From Terriglobia bacterium (lineage in GTDB: Bacteria > Acidobacteriota > Terriglobia > JAIQFV01), in assembly GCA_020073085.1 (NCBI GenBank), contig JAIQFV010000026.1, forward strand, positions 1 to 64,000: 64,000 nucleotides of DNA, given 5' to 3'. How positions within the stretch are numbered: position 1 is the first letter of the stretch; every line of letters starts with the position of its first letter. Shown piece after piece: positions 1 to 8,224 of the stretch. Below the pieces are notes generated by a model. That model had not been told where the DNA came from. It ran no database searches and saw only the letters and a program-made list of their open reading frames with translations. The position numbers and the translations under genes were made by a program.

Positions 1-1573
1 ACCGAGACGGGAAACAATTCCGAATGTTTCAATCCGCGCCCCGCTGAATTCGCGGGGCGAACGAAAGACACTAACCCCAAAGTGTCACCCTATCCTAGTT
101 TCAATCCGCGCCCCGCTGAATTCGCGGGGCGAACCAGTGCGGCGCGTCGCGGCCCCAAGTCATCCAGATCGTTTCAATCCGCGCCCCGCTGAATTCGCGG
201 GGCGAACGTTGGATATCCAACTGGGTCACATCATGGTTGCCACGTTTCAATCCGCGCCCCGCTGAATTCGCGGGGCGAACGCAAACCGAATAACTGCCCG
301 TCACCGTTTTATTTGTTTCAATCCGCGCCCCGCTGAATTCGCGGGGCGAACGAAGATCCTTGTTCAACACGCCAACTTTTTAATCGTTTCAATCCGCGCC
401 CCGCTGAATTCGCGGGGCGAACAAATCACTGGTCTCGATGATGTACCTATGCCCGGTGTTTCAATCCGCGCCCCGCTGAATTCGCGGGGCGAACGTCAGT
501 GGGGGGGCAAGCGCTCCCAAAACTCAGCGTTTCAATCCGCGCCCCGCTGAATTCGCGGGGCGAACTCCGTACGGCGGGGAGAGAAGCGAGGGCAACATGT
601 TTCAATCCGCGCCCCGCTGAATTCGCGGGGCGAACATCGCCTGGCCGTTCACTCAACTCACCGTCAAAAAGTTTCAATCCGCGCCCCGCTGAATTCGCGG
701 GGCGAACCTCGAACCATCGCGCGGTTCTATCTCTATGGCCTGAGTTTCAATCCGCGCCCCGCTGAATTCGCGGGGCGAACGTATCGGCGACACCGCCAAG
801 GAAGGCCAAACCGCGTTTCAATCCGCGCCCCGCTGAATTCGCGGGGCGAACCACAGTCATGCGTTTATCAGGCTCGATACCCGCTATGTTTCAATCCGCG
901 CCCCGCTGAATTCGCGGGGCGAACGAATTGATGGCATTCCTTGAATTCATTAGAGAGAAGTTTCAATCCGCGCCCCGCTGAATTCGCGGGGCGAACCTCT
1001 GACTTTTTGACAGATTCAACCGGAATCCTTGTGTTTCAATCCGCGCCCCGCTGAATTCGCGGGGCGAACATCTGTTTTTTGTACGCCGATCCGCCAAAGT
1101 ACATGTTTCAATCCGCGCCCCGCTGAATTCGCGGGGCGAACGTATTAGGGCTTTGATTTCATCTTCACCCCCGATGTTTCAATCCGCGCCCCGCTGAATT
1201 CGCGGGGCGAACGTGAGTATCAAATGGCTCAGTCTGTTGTCATTAAAGTTTCAATCCGCGCCCCGCTGAATTCGCGGGGCGAACCCCCCCGGTATGTCAC
1301 CCATGTATACGCCTCCGGGGTTTCAATCCGCGCCCCGCTGAATTCGCGGGGCGAACATGATCGACTCACACGCTAATTCGGGAGGAGTCATGTTTCAATC
1401 CGCGCCCCGCTGAATTCGCGGGGCGAACCTATGAAAATTCCGCTAGGACACCTAGAAGCCTATGTTTCAATCCGCGCCCCGCTGAATTCGCGGGGCGAAC
1501 TTTGATGGTAAGGGATGCGACAAAAGGAGGAGTTATGTTTCAATCCGCGCCCCGCTGAATTCGCGGGGCGAAC
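1..1573 (-). CRISPR. Type I-C CRISPR array, 22 complete repeats, continues beyond left edge
   Basis: Twenty-two identical 37-nt repeats start at 26, 98, 171, 244, 315, 386, 458, 529, 599, 671, 744, 815, 888, 960, 1033, 1105, 1176, 1248, 1320, 1392, 1464 and 1537. They enclose 21 full spacers of 33-36 nt; bases 1-25 are part of a further spacer. On the plus strand each repeat begins GTTTCAATCC and ends GGGGCGAAC. Read on the minus strand it has an 8-bp stem (CGCCCCGC/GCGGGGCG) with loop GAATTCA and an 11-nt 3' tail CGGATTGAAAC. That tail matches the 11-nt 5' handle that Cas5 leaves on type I-C crRNAs, so the array is most likely transcribed on the minus strand from the cas2 side. No repeat is degenerate within the window, so the old (leader-distal) end lies outside it. 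Spacer targets cannot be judged without a search. Confidence 0.99.
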
Positions 1574-1769
1574 TATGGCCTTCCTAAGTGCTTCCTTTAC
1601 CACATAATGCATTGCCCAGTTCGCGAACGGGGCAATTTATTGCACCTTGATCCGGGCTTATCGTGAAAATCATTGTCATAAAGATCTGATTTGCCGAGAA
1701 TTGATCACTTCGCGAAACGTCCAGCACTTCGCCGCCACTTTGGGTTCGCGAGGCATGATTTCATTGCCA
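1574..1769 (-). promoter_or_regulatory. CRISPR leader
   Basis: This is the gene-free stretch between the cas2 stop and the first (newest) repeat, the usual leader position in type I-C loci. It holds three copies of TTCGCGA (1620-1626, 1709-1715, 1745-1751). The first sits inside a nested palindrome: ATTGCCC (1611-1617) and GGGCAAT (1630-1636) flank the 10-bp palindrome GTTCGCGAAC (1619-1628). These may be promoter, integration-host or Cas1-Cas2 recognition elements. That role is inferred from position only. Confidence 0.7.
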
Positions 1770-2054
1770 TTACACAATGAGCGGTTCCTCGAGATCAATC
1801 GGTTTCTTGGTGCCATGATGCTCAAAGGTCACATCGGCGTCCAGGAAGTAAAATCGCAAGGAATCCTCTTTCTCGTTGATCTCCTCTAGAAGTCGAGCCC
1901 TCAACAGCACCCAGTTCTTCGCATCCACCTTGCATTCAAAGACCGAGTTCTGGACCCGCAGACCATAGTCCTTGCATGCCTGGGCGACCCGGCGCAACCG
2001 TCGCCGACCGGCTTTTTCAACCGTGGAGACATCGTACGTAATTAGGATAAACAT
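1770..2054 (-). CDS. cas2: Cas2 CRISPR adaptation endonuclease
   Basis: A 94-residue protein starting MFILITYDVST, the standard Cas2 opening, with the conserved early Asp in the YDV strand and the usual ferredoxin-like length. It pairs with Cas1 in the integrase complex that inserts new spacers at the leader-repeat junction. The reading frame is open further upstream, to 2123, but that extension runs into a palindromic repeat, so the ATG at 2054 is the likely start. It is the last cas gene before the leader and array. The 120-bp gap to cas1 is unusual because other genes in this cluster touch or overlap. Confidence 0.95.
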   Translation of the reverse strand: MFILITYDVSTVEKAGRRRLRRVAQACKDYGLRVQNSVFECKVDAKNWVLLRARLLEEINEKEDSLRFYFLDADVTFEHHGTKKPIDLEEPLIV

Positions 2055-2111
2055 TATCGGTCTGAGTTCGTTGTTTACAGCTTCCCTTCTTGGGTCGCCC
2101 GGCGCGGTTTC

Positions 2112-2139
2112 GTAGGGGCGCACTGCTGTGCGCCCCTAC
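2112..2139. repeat. REP-like palindrome, GTAGGGGCGCAC family, copy 1
   Basis: A perfect 12-bp inverted repeat (GTAGGGGCGCAC / GTGCGCCCCTAC) with a 4-nt loop lies in the cas1-cas2 gap. Related copies occur at 12780-12804 and 17127-17150, so it is dispersed rather than specific to the CRISPR locus. Within the cas transcript it would form a strong RNA hairpin. Confidence 0.85.
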
Positions 2140-2174
2140 CAGCAATAAAACACATTGCTGCTGGTCCGGCGGGC

Positions 2175-3206
2175 TCACCGCAACACACACGGCAGATACT
2201 CCGGAATATCGCCCCGCAGATGGCGGGCCAGGATCCGGGCCTGAATAAGCATCAACTGTCCAATCCGGCACTGCTGTTCCAGGACCGGATGTTGCACGGT
2301 TTCCTGTTTTCGTGTCTGATATCCCGTAATGACGGCCTTTCGCCCGGTTGGGCTAAACTCCACCGCGCCGCCTTCACGCGGAGCAAAATCCTTCGGACCG
2401 ATCTGTTTTCGATTGATCATGGTGATGGCCAACCGGTCGGCGAGAAGGGGGCGGAATTCCTCCATCAGATCGAGGGCCAGGGAAGGACGATTAGGCCGCT
2501 CTGCGTGGAGATAGCCGACAAACGGATCGAGTCCGGTGGCCGTCAGGGCGGCAATGCAGTCGTGGCGCACGAGGGCATACAGAAAAGAGAGCAGGCAGTT
2601 GACGGCGTCCCGGGGTGGGCGGCGGCTGCGCACGCGAAACGAAAAATCGTCCCGCTGTTGCCGCAAGTGGAAATCGAAGACCCCAAAATAGACATTGGCC
2701 CCCTGCCCTTCCATTCCCCGAATCTCATCGAGGTCTCCCACGTGCTCCAGCATGCGCAGCAACGACGCCAGGTCGGTGGCACAAGACTGCAGCCGATCTC
2801 GTTCTTCTGTTGCTGTCGTTTCCCGGGCAGAGCGCAACACACTCTGGCGTGAATTTTGCAGCTTGCCGGCGACGCATTGACGCGCAATCAGCGCCGAAGC
2901 CCGTCGATCATCCGCCACGCGGTACTGGGCGCGACGCAACAGCACGCTGGTGTTCGGCACCCCTTCCCAGCGGCCGATGAAGTAGCCGTTTTCGCTGAAG
3001 TAATTGATTGGCACCCCGTGCTCCCAGCACAACTCCGCGGCGGGAGGGCTCATCAGGCTGTGTCCGAAAATGCAGACCGATTCCAGGTGATGGATTGGAA
3101 CCGCCAACTTCAATTCCTTCTCCACCTCTATTTTCAGAGTAAGGTGATCTCGGGAGACATAGGCCCCTTGAGTCGTGAGGTAAAGTGTGTTCTGTTTGAT
3201 TTCCAT
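2175..3206 (-). CDS. cas1: Cas1 CRISPR integrase, type I-C
   Basis: The 343-residue protein starts MEIKQNTLYLTTQGAYV, typical of type I-C Cas1. The metal-binding active site is visible in the C-terminal helical domain, with the conserved block HAERPNRPSLALDLMEEFRP (about residue 234 onward) carrying the catalytic His and Asp and an upstream Glu in the central helix region. Cas1 forms the spacer-integration complex with Cas2 and, in I-C systems, works with Cas4, which trims PAM-containing prespacers. It sits between cas4 and cas2 on the same strand. It is full length with no sign of damage. Confidence 0.97.
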   Translation of the reverse strand: MEIKQNTLYLTTQGAYVSRDHLTLKIEVEKELKLAVPIHHLESVCIFGHSLMSPPAAELCWEHGVPINYFSENGYFIGRWEGVPNTSVLLRRAQYRVADDRRASALIARQCVAGKLQNSRQSVLRSARETTATEERDRLQSCATDLASLLRMLEHVGDLDEIRGMEGQGANVYFGVFDFHLRQQRDDFSFRVRSRRPPRDAVNCLLSFLYALVRHDCIAALTATGLDPFVGYLHAERPNRPSLALDLMEEFRPLLADRLAITMINRKQIGPKDFAPREGGAVEFSPTGRKAVITGYQTRKQETVQHPVLEQQCRIGQLMLIQARILARHLRGDIPEYLPCVLR

Positions 3207-3254
3207 AGTGTTCTCAACTCCGGCCTGAGATCCGTCCCAGCATTGCTCTGGTAG

Positions 3255-3302
3255 CCGGGATGAATCGGTCCGCCGGCTTTTTGGCGGACCGATTCATCCC
3301 GG
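3255..3302. repeat. 20-bp perfect inverted repeat in the cas4-cas1 gap
   Basis: CCGGGATGAATCGGTCCGCC at 3255-3274 is mirrored exactly at 3283-3302, with an 8-nt T-rich loop. It lies in the 239-bp space between cas4 and cas1, where the rest of the operon is tightly packed. It may be a REP/MITE-type insertion, and as RNA would be a very stable hairpin. There is no U-tract directly after the stem in either direction, so it is not a canonical terminator. Confidence 0.85.
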
Positions 3303-3445
3303 GTTGTTCCGTGGGACCGCCAAGAGCCCGCGGTGGGGAAAGCATCCATCGCGGCTACCCGAGCTGGTCAACTGCGCAATTCTTGCCGACAAAACAGGGC
3401 CTTGCAGAATTGCCAAGCAGAGAAGCTCGGTTCCCACGTGCGGAA

Positions 3446-4096
3446 TCACTCCGACCACAGAGCGCGTCGAAACTGTTCCTGCTCTTTGTGGCTCTGTGCT
3501 CGGGTGATTTCGGGAAGGCACACTCCGCGCAGCGAGCATCCCTCACAGTGCGGCAGCAACACCGCTGGGGGCACCCGGCCTTCCGCCAGCATCTTGCGCA
3601 CACATTCGATGACGTAAACCGTTTCCGTCCTCAACCGGCCATCAAAAATGACATCACGCCGGCGCTTGCTTGCGGCGTGATAAATAAATCCTTGGGGCAC
3701 CTCCACGCTGAACATTTCTTCGAGGCAAAGACCCTGGGCACAAAGTTGGATATCGTCGTTTTCGAAGGGCCGCTTCTTCCCTTTCTTGTATTCGACGGGA
3801 GTTGGCTTCCCGTCTCGCATCTCAACAATGTCCGCCTTGCCGACCAGGCCGTAGCGATTGGAAAAGAGCGGCAACGCCCGCAGCAACGTCACCGTGTTCT
3901 CGGTCTCGTAACCCGGGGCGTCGGTGTGCTCGTGCAGCAGCGTACCGAGGGCGGTGTGCTCATTGTCTCCGCGTAGACCCTCGATCAGTTTCAAGCCGGC
4001 ACGCCTCGGACAAAAGGCGTAGTCGTTGAGCAGGGAGAGCGGGAAAGCCTCCGCCTGGTTTGGAACTTCCGAATTTGGGTTCTGCAATGTTATCAC
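3446..4096 (-). CDS. cas4: Cas4 exonuclease, type I-C
   Basis: The 216-residue RecB-like nuclease carries the CPRR motif near residue 29 and the C-terminal cysteine set CEGCSLRGVC (about 184-193); together these four cysteines bind a 4Fe-4S cluster. GKADIVE and PVEYKKGK match nuclease motifs II and III (Asp, Glu, Lys). Cas4 processes prespacer ends and defines the PAM side before Cas1-Cas2 integration. It lies between cas7 and cas1 as in canonical I-C operons. The 133-bp gap to cas7 and the 239-bp gap to cas1 are longer than other spacings in the cluster. Confidence 0.96.
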   Translation of the reverse strand: MITLQNPNSEVPNQAEAFPLSLLNDYAFCPRRAGLKLIEGLRGDNEHTALGTLLHEHTDAPGYETENTVTLLRALPLFSNRYGLVGKADIVEMRDGKPTPVEYKKGKKRPFENDDIQLCAQGLCLEEMFSVEVPQGFIYHAASKRRRDVIFDGRLRTETVYVIECVRKMLAEGRVPPAVLLPHCEGCSLRGVCLPEITRAQSHKEQEQFRRALWSE

Positions 4097-4229
4097 AGGG
4101 CTTCAAATCCGACTTGGCAAGCCATAAATCTGGCCTGACCGGCTACCGTTCTCAGCAAGTTGATGAAGGTTCAGCAATCCCCAGCTTTCACGAAAAGCAG
4201 AGCAGAGGGAGAAGGCCAAGGCGACCTTC

Positions 4230-5258
4230 CTATACGTTGTCAACTTCTTCTGCATTTACCGGAATGTTATTCAACAATGTGTGGAATATGACTTTCGGGA
4301 AACCGGCAACGTACTCGCCGTTCTTCGGCAGCGACGCAAAGCAATAATCCGTGACATTCCGGGGAATCACGTTGTTGTCGACCCGATTTGGCTTGGGGAT
4401 AAGTTGGAACAATTGGTGAGATGGGGCGTTGCCCAACGAGTCGGTGTGCTCGAACACAAAGAGCGCTTGCGCGTGCATCTCGCCTCGGCTCGCGGAATGG
4501 TCGAACTCAAACATGTTCGCCAGGGCGCGATACAAAACTGCGAGATCGGCTGCCTTGAAGCCGGTTCCGCTGGTTTTGTTCAGGTCTTGAGACGCGAGGA
4601 AAGGATTGTAGAATCCGTGTAGCCGATACAGGCCGTAGTTGACCAGCGCCTTTCGCCCCATCTCCGTTTGCTTGCGCTCAAAATCTTCCTGGGTAGTGAT
4701 CGCGATCCGGGTGATTGAGCAGTCCACTTGGAAAATGGGGTCAATTGAACGACTGAATCCGATCTGAATCGGCCCGCGGACCTGACCGGCGTTCGCGCCC
4801 GTGGACATGACCGCGCCAAAGCTGCGGATGTCATAGAAGTTGTCCATCATCCATTTCTTGGCGTGCTCCCGTTCCTCCCGGTTCCGCTCAATTTCCTTCT
4901 CCTTGCCAGTCTTCGGGTCGGCTTCCTTCTTTGCTCGGGGCTCCGCCTTGGCAATGAGGCTGTTCAGCGCCTCCGTGTTCTGGATAAAAATCCGGTACGG
5001 TGATTGGTTGTCCGCCCACATCTGGATCGTGTTGCGGATTTTTCGCTTGATGCAGACGTCGGTTACGAGCCCATGTTGGGTTTCGGGATCAATTCGCGGC
5101 AGGTTGCCAGCATCCGGGTCGCCGTTCGGGTTGCAGTCAAGCGCGTCAAAGAAGAATACGAACTCTTGGCGCCCGTTGACGGTTCTTGCGCCGAGCTGAT
5201 CGAGCGTGTCGAGGTAAGCGTGTTTTGGCGTGTCCGGTTTTTTCATAATCTCCACCAT
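4230..5258 (-). CDS. cas7: Cas7 (Csd2) backbone subunit of type I-C Cascade
   Basis: The 342-residue protein has the Csd2-type N-terminus with FFFDALDCNPNGDPDAGNLPR (RRM strand and the NPNGDP motif of I-C/I-B Cas7), followed by a VTDVCIKRKIRN helix. Multiple copies coat the crRNA spacer in the Cascade complex. GAVMSTGANAGQVRGPIQ (about residue 150) is the conserved glycine-rich central block. The start is either 5258 or the ATG four codons later (5246); the difference does not affect the domain. It lies 30 bp downstream of cas8c, so it is probably co-transcribed. Confidence 0.96.
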   Translation of the reverse strand: MVEIMKKPDTPKHAYLDTLDQLGARTVNGRQEFVFFFDALDCNPNGDPDAGNLPRIDPETQHGLVTDVCIKRKIRNTIQMWADNQSPYRIFIQNTEALNSLIAKAEPRAKKEADPKTGKEKEIERNREEREHAKKWMMDNFYDIRSFGAVMSTGANAGQVRGPIQIGFSRSIDPIFQVDCSITRIAITTQEDFERKQTEMGRKALVNYGLYRLHGFYNPFLASQDLNKTSGTGFKAADLAVLYRALANMFEFDHSASRGEMHAQALFVFEHTDSLGNAPSHQLFQLIPKPNRVDNNVIPRNVTDYCFASLPKNGEYVAGFPKVIFHTLLNNIPVNAEEVDNV

Positions 5259-5288
5259 TTGTAGTTTAAGGTTGTTTGATATTCACTT

Positions 5289-7346
5289 TCACTGAACAGC
5301 AGGCGCTTCTGACCCTTCCTCGTTCGGCAGATCAGCCAGCAGGGAAATGTCGAAGCGTGCCCGGTTCACGAAGTCTTCCAAGGCTTCCAATTCCTTTTTG
5401 TTCTCGTCAGGAAGCTCGCCCTTCTTTTGCTGCTTTTTGAGCTTCGCGTACCGCGAGACGAGAAAGAAGTATTGGCGCTGGTGGTGAAAGCCAAGAATGA
5501 ATATTCCTGCCTTCTGGGGAGTCAGTGTCGGGGGATATGATTTGAGCTTGCTCAGGATTTCATCCAGCAGCTTTTCGAGCTGCTGGAACTTCGGGGGCAA
5601 ATCCCGTTTGAGTTTGTTCAGGTGATGGCGGGAATTCCGATAAACGACCGGCAACACGCTGCAGGGCGCTGAGGATGCACTGCTCATGTAGCGGTCTGCC
5701 ACAGTGGATTTGTGCTCGCTGTTGGACCATCGCATTGCGTCGTCGCAGACAGCGAGTAGGCGTCCGCAGTGGTATTCGGGTTCTCTTCGGTCCACGTCGA
5801 GACCGACATCAAATGGTTGTTCGTTGTTTTTCATAAGGCGATTCACCGTAAGGCGCAGTAGCGCCATCCGTTCTGGTTTGAGTTTGTAATCAGGTTCCAA
5901 TTTGCCGGCAGCCCTTGCAGCAGCCGCGGCTTGTTCGTCTTTTAATGTTTGCGGGATGATCCGGACCCGATTGATGACCATTTGTAACACGGGCGGCGGG
6001 ACCGACTTTCCCAAGAAGGCGCCTAGAAACAAACCGGTGGAAACAACCGGCGGAAACTTCCACTCGTCGCCGGGCTGATCAGGCTGCCGCACGGTCATCC
6101 GGCAAAGGCGGATGAGAGATAGCGGTTTGTAGTTCGGCCCGTACTCCCCGAAGCGATCTCTCAGGCCATCAAACCACGCCACCAGATTCTGCACGATATC
6201 CTTAATGTTGGTTTCGCTCCAGTACCGTATCAACGTGCGTAGCTTGCTGGAGCGCGAGAATCCGAGGATGTAGAACTTCCGCTCGGCGATCTCTCTGGGC
6301 AGTCCGCGCTGAACGCTTTGGAGAAGTTCCTTCACTGATTGAGGATCGGCTGTGCTGATTTTTCCAAAGTCGAACTCCGTCGGCTCTCTCGACCAGAAAG
6401 TGAACATCACCGGGGCAACGCTTTCTGGTTCGCCCGGTTTCGGTTTTCCATCGCGCAGAAGATAATGCGTGGCGGGATTCCTCAGAAGCACCTCGATCCC
6501 CCGAATAGCGGACTTCATGCATTCAAAACAAAGCGATGCGTTTTCACCGTCCTCGAACCCGTAGGAATGAAATGCATCCTTGCCGTAACAAATTAGATAG
6601 GTCTTTCCGCCGGGAAGCCCATCGAATTGGTCGAACGTAGGCACTGCAGGTTTCAGTTCTCCGCAGCAAATACAGGGCGGCTCGTTGCCTGCTTCTCCTG
6701 GCTTCTGCCGCTCCGCGTTGATAGCCACAAAGTGGCGACTCCAGAAGACACGCACATTTGTGCAGGCTTGGAAAACCGGCAGCAAGTTGTCTTCCGCAAG
6801 GCATACCGCTATCCGATCCTTCGGTTTCTTTACGGCGAATCTTCTTTCGGTGGTATCAACCTTAACGACTAGCTTGCCAGCGCCGCGAGACGGATTCCCA
6901 TCCCACACGACCTGGATTTTGCCAGCAGCCAAGTTGTCGAAGAACTTCTTGATCGCTTGTGCGCGCCAGTCGTTTGGGAAGGCGTCAGCGAACTCTTTGA
7001 CTCGGGCGACGTGCGAATCGCGGTTCTTCGATCCAAGCTTACTGTCGGAAATCCCAAAATAGTATTCCAGGTTGTCCGTAAGAAATTGCGGATTCCCGCC
7101 TGACGAGCGTGAATTGATCACTTCCTTGGGGACGCGGTGCAGCGGCGCAAACCTGTCCGGTTTCTTCTTCCCTTTTTCGTCGCGTTGTTCGACGCCTCGG
7201 TAATGCAGGTTAACGAAGTTCCCGCCACCATCGATCTCCAACAGCCAATGAATGGTTACATTGTCGTCGAAGGCATCGGCCACGATCCCTTGTTCTGCTG
7301 CTGGCTTGACGCTGTCCCCGTATTCCTTGAGGGCTTGCAGGATCAT
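5289..7346 (-). CDS. cas8c: Cas8c (Csd1) large subunit of type I-C Cascade
   Basis: The 685-residue protein begins MILQALKEYGDSV, the family's typical opening, and has a CICCGE...CFECMKS cysteine arrangement in the middle (about 225-275) that could bind zinc. In type I-C this subunit recognises the PAM and recruits Cas3. Its gene can also encode a Cas11-like C-terminal product by internal initiation; no internal start was assigned here. Its 5' end overlaps the end of cas5 by 4 bp, showing translational coupling. Length and position match the family. Confidence 0.95.
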   Translation of the reverse strand: MILQALKEYGDSVKPAAEQGIVADAFDDNVTIHWLLEIDGGGNFVNLHYRGVEQRDEKGKKKPDRFAPLHRVPKEVINSRSSGGNPQFLTDNLEYYFGISDSKLGSKNRDSHVARVKEFADAFPNDWRAQAIKKFFDNLAAGKIQVVWDGNPSRGAGKLVVKVDTTERRFAVKKPKDRIAVCLAEDNLLPVFQACTNVRVFWSRHFVAINAERQKPGEAGNEPPCICCGELKPAVPTFDQFDGLPGGKTYLICYGKDAFHSYGFEDGENASLCFECMKSAIRGIEVLLRNPATHYLLRDGKPKPGEPESVAPVMFTFWSREPTEFDFGKISTADPQSVKELLQSVQRGLPREIAERKFYILGFSRSSKLRTLIRYWSETNIKDIVQNLVAWFDGLRDRFGEYGPNYKPLSLIRLCRMTVRQPDQPGDEWKFPPVVSTGLFLGAFLGKSVPPPVLQMVINRVRIIPQTLKDEQAAAAARAAGKLEPDYKLKPERMALLRLTVNRLMKNNEQPFDVGLDVDRREPEYHCGRLLAVCDDAMRWSNSEHKSTVADRYMSSASSAPCSVLPVVYRNSRHHLNKLKRDLPPKFQQLEKLLDEILSKLKSYPPTLTPQKAGIFILGFHHQRQYFFLVSRYAKLKKQQKKGELPDENKKELEALEDFVNRARFDISLLADLPNEEGSEAPAVQ

Positions 7347-8224
7347 GGCTCAATTTCTCCTTTCTCGATTTCACGTTCGTGAATCCGATTGGCACGGCGG
7401 AGCACGTCTTCGCGGGTGTCCAGGCTGCCCTGCCTGACGACAGCGTCGAAAAACTTGGCGTACAGCCGATCGCCGTCGTTTGTATAAACTATGTCGTAAA
7501 GCATGCGGCCCAGCGGTTCGCCGACTTCGCCAACACCATAGGTCTTCAGCGCTTCTGAAGGCAACGGTTCACCAGCATCGTCAGTGACCTTAGCTTCAAC
7601 AGGAGCGAATTGCACGCAAAGCTCGCGGCAGCCAAACGAAGGCCGATGGTAGCACTGCCCTTTCAGGACTCGTCGGGTGAAGGTAGCCTGGTATTTTCGG
7701 ATGTTGTCAATTAGGCGCAGTCCACCAAACCGGCTTTGCAGTTTGGCCTTCTCCTTCTGGAGAACTATTTGAGCGAAGATATTGTAAGCCACGTCGGCGA
7801 GAGCCAGCATATTTCGTTGCGTGCAATTCTCTTCCTGACCAAGAAGTGGGCTGCTCTGGGTGATTTGCTTCTTGACATCCTTCTTCTCTCGATACCTGCC
7901 CTTAATGTCGGCGAGCAGATGCTCCACGGGTTCTTCGCCCGTCAGCCACTTGTCCTTGGCGCGGTTGAGATCAACGACCTTTTGCACTTCGTTTCGGCGA
8001 ATGGAAACGAAGCGGAGCGGTCGAAGGACCTCGATGCGCGTGATGGCGAAGCTGAATTCAGGTTTGAACAGGATTGCCTCTAGAATGCCACGGGCAGCAG
8101 ATGGCGTCATAACAGGGTAGGAAACTCGTTCGACTTTGAATTCCGGCCGTGTGAAGCAGGCGAGCGCACCCCACACTTTGACCGAGACTTCACCAAGCGG
8201 CGGTTTGTAGTATTGTTTTAGCAT
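7343..8224 (-). CDS. cas5: Cas5 (Cas5d) crRNA endonuclease, type I-C
   Basis: The 293-residue protein has the Cas5d N-terminal RRM signature (VKVWGALACFTRPEFKVERV) followed by the SAARGILEAI helix. In type I-C, which lacks Cas6, this subunit cuts pre-crRNA in the repeat and stays on the 11-nt handle, consistent with the repeat tail seen in the adjacent array. It is somewhat longer than many Cas5d proteins (about 220-240 residues); the extra length falls in the middle and C-terminal parts. It overlaps cas3 by 7 bp upstream and cas8c by 4 bp downstream. Confidence 0.95.
   Translation of the reverse strand: MLKQYYKPPLGEVSVKVWGALACFTRPEFKVERVSYPVMTPSAARGILEAILFKPEFSFAITRIEVLRPLRFVSIRRNEVQKVVDLNRAKDKWLTGEEPVEHLLADIKGRYREKKDVKKQITQSSPLLGQEENCTQRNMLALADVAYNIFAQIVLQKEKAKLQSRFGGLRLIDNIRKYQATFTRRVLKGQCYHRPSFGCRELCVQFAPVEAKVTDDAGEPLPSEALKTYGVGEVGEPLGRMLYDIVYTNDGDRLYAKFFDAVVRQGSLDTREDVLRRANRIHEREIEKGEIEP

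Noticed and set aside
101-765. Open frames across the CRISPR array, on both strands
   Set aside because: They are translations of the identical repeats and change every spacer; no real gene is there.
1647-1889. A plus-strand 80-codon frame across the leader and the end of cas2
   Set aside because: It lies antisense to cas2 and has no family feature.
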